Below are positions 5,264 to 5,311 of a stretch of 5,311 bases of DNA, piece after piece. Origin of the DNA: an uncultured bacterium (GTDB lineage Bacteria; Actinomycetota; Actinomycetes; S36-B12); the NCBI GenBank assembly GCA_903954205.1, contig CAJBMR010000243.1:1-5311 (forward strand). Reading direction: 5' to 3'. Each line of letters begins with the position of its first letter. Position 1 is the first letter of the stretch. The position numbers and the translations under genes are program-made. The notes beneath the pieces were generated by a model that saw only the letters and a program-made list of their open reading frames with translations, made no database searches and was not told where the DNA came from.

Positions 5264-5269
5264 GCCTGC

Positions 5270-5311
5270 ATGTTCGGACGCAAGCAGGCGCCGGTGGAGG
5301 CCACCCCAGAC
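5270..5311 (+). CDS. Start of a gene cut by the window end, possibly a DUF3043 membrane protein
   Basis: Fourteen codons from the ATG are visible, reading MFGRKQAPVEATPD, with no stop before the window ends. The start is supported by the -10 box six bases upstream and by the divergent layout with pspA, which leaves a 136-base spacer. A short basic opening of the MF-R-K type followed by a Pro/Ala/Glu-rich stretch is how I remember actinobacterial DUF3043 proteins starting, and such a gene is a common neighbour of pspA in Streptomyces-like genomes. Fourteen residues cannot prove a family, so the DUF3043 name is an inference from context. Confidence 0.5.
   Translation, partial: MFGRKQAPVEATPD

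Overview
The window is high-GC DNA from an actinomycete-like (Actinomycetota) bacterium. The A-type iron-sulfur carrier has the PGGC...CAC-GDSF pattern typical of actinobacterial homologues. pspA, htpX and pspAB form a module known mainly from this phylum. Three gene starts look leaderless, each with a TANNNT-like -10 box six bases before the start codon. I cannot name a genus. Nearly all of the sequence is ordinary chromosomal coding DNA. There is no mobile element, CRISPR array, tRNA or rRNA.

Left part (1-1709): two minus-strand genes. The glycerate kinase gene (530-1654) has a GTG start behind a promoter that would yield a leaderless mRNA. It is followed, after a 124-base gap, by erpA (58-405), which has an unusually strong and duplicated Shine-Dalgarno sequence. 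Bases 1-57 hold only a short hairpin at the very edge.

Middle (1655-2891): a 55-base divergent promoter region separates the kinase from nadA on the plus strand. NadA makes quinolinate for NAD synthesis and carries a [4Fe-4S] cluster, so it could be a client of the ErpA carrier encoded nearby.

Right part (2888-5133, minus strand): a tight three-gene operon, pspA > htpX > pspAB. PspA is the ESCRT-III-like membrane-repair protein, HtpX an integral-membrane zinc protease, and PspAB a PspA-associated protein. Together they look like an envelope-stress unit. Gaps are 18 bases (pspA-htpX) and a one-base stop/start overlap (htpX-pspAB). The operon runs head-on into nadA, and the two gene ends share one CTAG palindrome that supplies both stop codons.

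At the far right a plus-strand gene begins divergently from pspA at 5270 and runs off the window. Only 14 codons are visible; by context it may encode a DUF3043 membrane protein. The long open frames antisense to the named genes are shadows of high-GC coding sequence.
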